This document shows, piece after piece, positions 62,245 to 64,000 of a stretch of 64,000 nt of DNA (position 1 is its first letter; every line of letters starts with the position of its first letter). Location: assembly GCF_015350975.1 (NCBI RefSeq), contig NZ_JADKRX010000001.1, forward strand, positions 186,001 to 250,000, given 5' to 3'. Under the pieces are notes generated by a model that was not told where the DNA came from, made no database searches, and saw nothing but the letters and a program-made list of their open reading frames with translations. The translations under genes and the position numbers were made by a program. Origin of the DNA: Curtobacterium sp. VKM Ac-1395. GTDB lineage: Bacteria > Actinomycetota > Actinomycetes > Actinomycetales > Microbacteriaceae.

Positions 62245-63444
62245 TCAGGGCGTCGGGGTCAACGGCAGCAGGGCCGCGTTCGGCGTGCCTGCGGCGGACT
62301 CGAGGTGGGAGCCCGATGGGCCGGCTACCGAGCGGGGACCTTGCTCGTGACGGAGTCCGCCCTTCGGTCGAGCAGCGGCTTCGCGTCGGTTCCGGAGGAG
62401 CATCGCCGTCAGGGTGAGCAGGATCCCTGCCACTGCCCAGATGCTCAGCCGGATGATCGGGGCGGCGACCGCAGCGCCGTCGAAGTACTGGACGGACCGC
62501 AGCAGGTCGAGCGCGTCGCCCTGCGGGAAGACGTAGTAGAGCGTCTGGAAGAAGTCGTTGAGGACGTGGATCCCGAGCGGGCCACCGGATGACGTGTTCC
62601 CGAGGATCACCAGGGCGAGCGTCATCACCAGAGCCGCGATGGTTCCGCCCAGTGCGGCGACGCCCGTGACCGCTCCCCCGATGGCGACTCCGGTCAGCCA
62701 GAGGATCCCGAACACGGCCCAGGGACCGACGGTCACCGCCCCGAGTGCGGAGTCGATCCACAGGGTGATCAGTCCGGCGAGGAGACCGGCGTAGAGCACG
62801 AGGACGATGCTGCGCTCGACGAACTTCGCGGCCGTGTCGACCGTGCCGAGGATGCGTCCGAACACCGTCGCACCGAGGGCAGCCCCAAGGCCGGCGAAGA
62901 GGATCGCGTAGAACTCGATCGACCCGACCGGGTCCTGCTTCGGCAGGGGTGCGAGGTCGGTGGCCGTGTTGGTGGTCTGCAGCTTCGCCGCGATCGAGTC
63001 GCCGATGCCGGAGACCGCCTGGCCCAGGCCGCGGCCACCGCCGCTGGCGATGTAGGTGGTGACGCCGGCGCCCTTGCCCGGCGCCGGCAGGATGACGGCG
63101 CCGTCGACGTCGCGGTCGAGCACGGCGGATCGTGCCTGCTGCTCAGAGGCCACGACGGTGAGATCCAGCGACCCCTGCTGCTCGAGCGCGACGATCGCGC
63201 CAGCGTCGCCGGTGACCGCGAGATGGACGTTGTTCGGCGTCGGGTTGCCGAACGCGCTCGAGTAGCTCGTCAACATCGCCATCGCCAGGAGCAGGATCGC
63301 GATCGCACCGAGGACCAGGTTCCGGTAGCGATGTGCTGATCCCGGCCCTTCGGAGTCCAGCGCACCGCCCGCGGCCGCCGCTTCGAACTCGGGGTGCTGC
63401 GGGCCGTCTCCGCGGCCAGTGGCAGGCTCGGTTACGTGCGTCAT
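62245..63444 (-). CDS. ABC-2/SNG1-like multispan membrane protein
   Basis: A 399-residue protein with a polar N-terminus, one helix (LVLGAIAILLLAMAMLTSYS), a large extracytoplasmic domain (about 65-170, GNPTPNNVHLAVTGDAGAIV) and five or six C-terminal helices (FYAILFAGLGAALGATVFGR, VAIGGAVTGVAALGGTIAAL). This is the layout of YhgE/Pip, SNG1 and DUF3533 proteins. A transport or drug-tolerance role is likely. Divergent from a TetR gene at 63514. Confidence 0.8.
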   Translation of the reverse strand: MTHVTEPATGRGDGPQHPEFEAAAAGGALDSEGPGSAHRYRNLVLGAIAILLLAMAMLTSYSSAFGNPTPNNVHLAVTGDAGAIVALEQQGSLDLTVVASEQQARSAVLDRDVDGAVILPAPGKGAGVTTYIASGGGRGLGQAVSGIGDSIAAKLQTTNTATDLAPLPKQDPVGSIEFYAILFAGLGAALGATVFGRILGTVDTAAKFVERSIVLVLYAGLLAGLITLWIDSALGAVTVGPWAVFGILWLTGVAIGGAVTGVAALGGTIAALVMTLALVILGNTSSGGPLGIHVLNDFFQTLYYVFPQGDALDLLRSVQYFDGAAVAAPIIRLSIWAVAGILLTLTAMLLRNRREAAARPKGGLRHEQGPRSVAGPSGSHLESAAGTPNAALLPLTPTP

Positions 63445-63513
63445 GATGTCCTTTACAGTTGTCCAGTAGATGACGAACGTACATCAGCGTCCGGGCTCTG
63501 ACAAGATGGAGTC

Positions 63514-64000
63514 ATGAGGGACGGAACAGGCACGGTGCCGCTCGCGAGCCAACGGGTGGACCCGCGCGTCACCCGCACCCGCGCTGCCCTGATCCGGGCG
63601 TTGGCCGCCCTGGTGTCCGAGACACCGAAGGGCGAGACGATCTCGATGAGCGCCGTGGCACAGCGCGCTGGGTTGAGCAGACAAGCGCTCCACAACCACT
63701 ACAGCAACGTCGGCGACCTGGCGACGGACCTCTGGATCAGTCGGCTTCTCGAGGACTGGCTCCCCCTCGACGAGGCCGCGGCGAACCTCCCACAGGCCCT
63801 CACCGAAGCCGTGCGGGAGCGCGGGATCGAACCGCTGCTCGCCGCAGGACGTGCGGATCGCGGCTTCTTCGACAAGCTCCGCGCCGTTCCACGTGGCGAG
63901 CGCGTCGCCGAGGTGCTCGCAGCCGCGATGACGACCTGGCTGTCGGAGTCGGATCACGATCCCGATCACCATCGACCGGAGATCGCTCTGACCGGGGACG
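63514..64000 (+). CDS. TetR-family regulator (3' end beyond window)
   Basis: 162 codons are visible from ATG 63514, with GATGGA upstream. The N-terminus has RVTRTRAALIRALAALVSET, then ISMSAVAQRAGLSRQALHNH and YSNVGDLATDLW, a TetR helix-turn-helix; the rest is a helical ligand half that runs off the window. The 69-base gap to the divergent ABC-2-like gene contains GATG-N9-CATC, a possible operator. It probably represses that membrane protein. Confidence 0.85.
   Translation, partial: MRDGTGTVPLASQRVDPRVTRTRAALIRALAALVSETPKGETISMSAVAQRAGLSRQALHNHYSNVGDLATDLWISRLLEDWLPLDEAAANLPQALTEAVRERGIEPLLAAGRADRGFFDKLRAVPRGERVAEVLAAAMTTWLSESDHDPDHHRPEIALTGD

Overview
The window is high-GC actinobacterial DNA. 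Gene content and style fit Microbacteriaceae, and Curtobacterium or a close relative is my best guess. The grounds are very high third-position GC, many leaderless genes with a TANNNT box 6 or 7 bases before the start codon, frequent ATGA, GTGA and TGATG overlaps, and a recurring intergenic palindrome with a GGAGGCTC/GAGCCTCC core. No rRNA, tRNA, CRISPR array, prophage or replication origin was seen. All family calls come from reading sequence by eye; no database was searched.

Layout. 1-19.2 kb is ordinary accessory chromosome: the end of a secreted Ig-like protein, an XRE regulator, a methyltransferase, an FBP-type protein, four aldo/keto reductases, a Tat-exported flavin oxidoreductase, SDR/TetR and YdeI genes, a secreted SGNH hydrolase, a small secreted/membrane gene pair, a glycosyltransferase-phosphatase-membrane operon and a GlgX debranching enzyme. 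19.4-42.1 kb continues with a secreted FN3 protein, a TetR-SMR-SMR efflux operon facing a FAD monooxygenase, a sugar-type ABC importer lacking its ATPase but followed by an APH-fold kinase, a 43-residue small protein, MarR/NmrA, an ECF sigma/anti-sigma-like pair, esterase, SDR/TetR, TmrB-like, AraC, photolyase-like, ASCH, GNAT and CPBP genes.

42.3-52.2 kb is a variable island: a deleted SDR, an unknown 409-residue protein, a gene-poor stretch, then a compact three-gene cassette of a Trypco1-like small protein, an AAA+ ATPase with a C-terminal helix-turn-helix, and a subtilisin-like S8 peptidase with an intact triad. A frameshifted gene, a TniQ-family gene lacking its N-terminus and a GNAT fragment follow. 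The cassette is the most interesting system here. Its make-up resembles protease-based conflict or defence systems, but its role is inferred.

52.4-58.5 kb is a heavy-metal module: an AraC/GyrI regulator, a CmtR-like sensor with its own operator, three CDF-like transporters, a second ArsR sensor, an MFS transporter and a frameshifted DUF2127 gene. 58.5-61.0 kb is a recombination scar holding an IS30 element and a chimeric pseudogene that joins the start of a FAD oxidoreductase to the C-terminus of DnaB. 61.0-64 kb holds an amidohydrolase, an ABC-2/SNG1-like membrane protein and the start of a divergent TetR gene.
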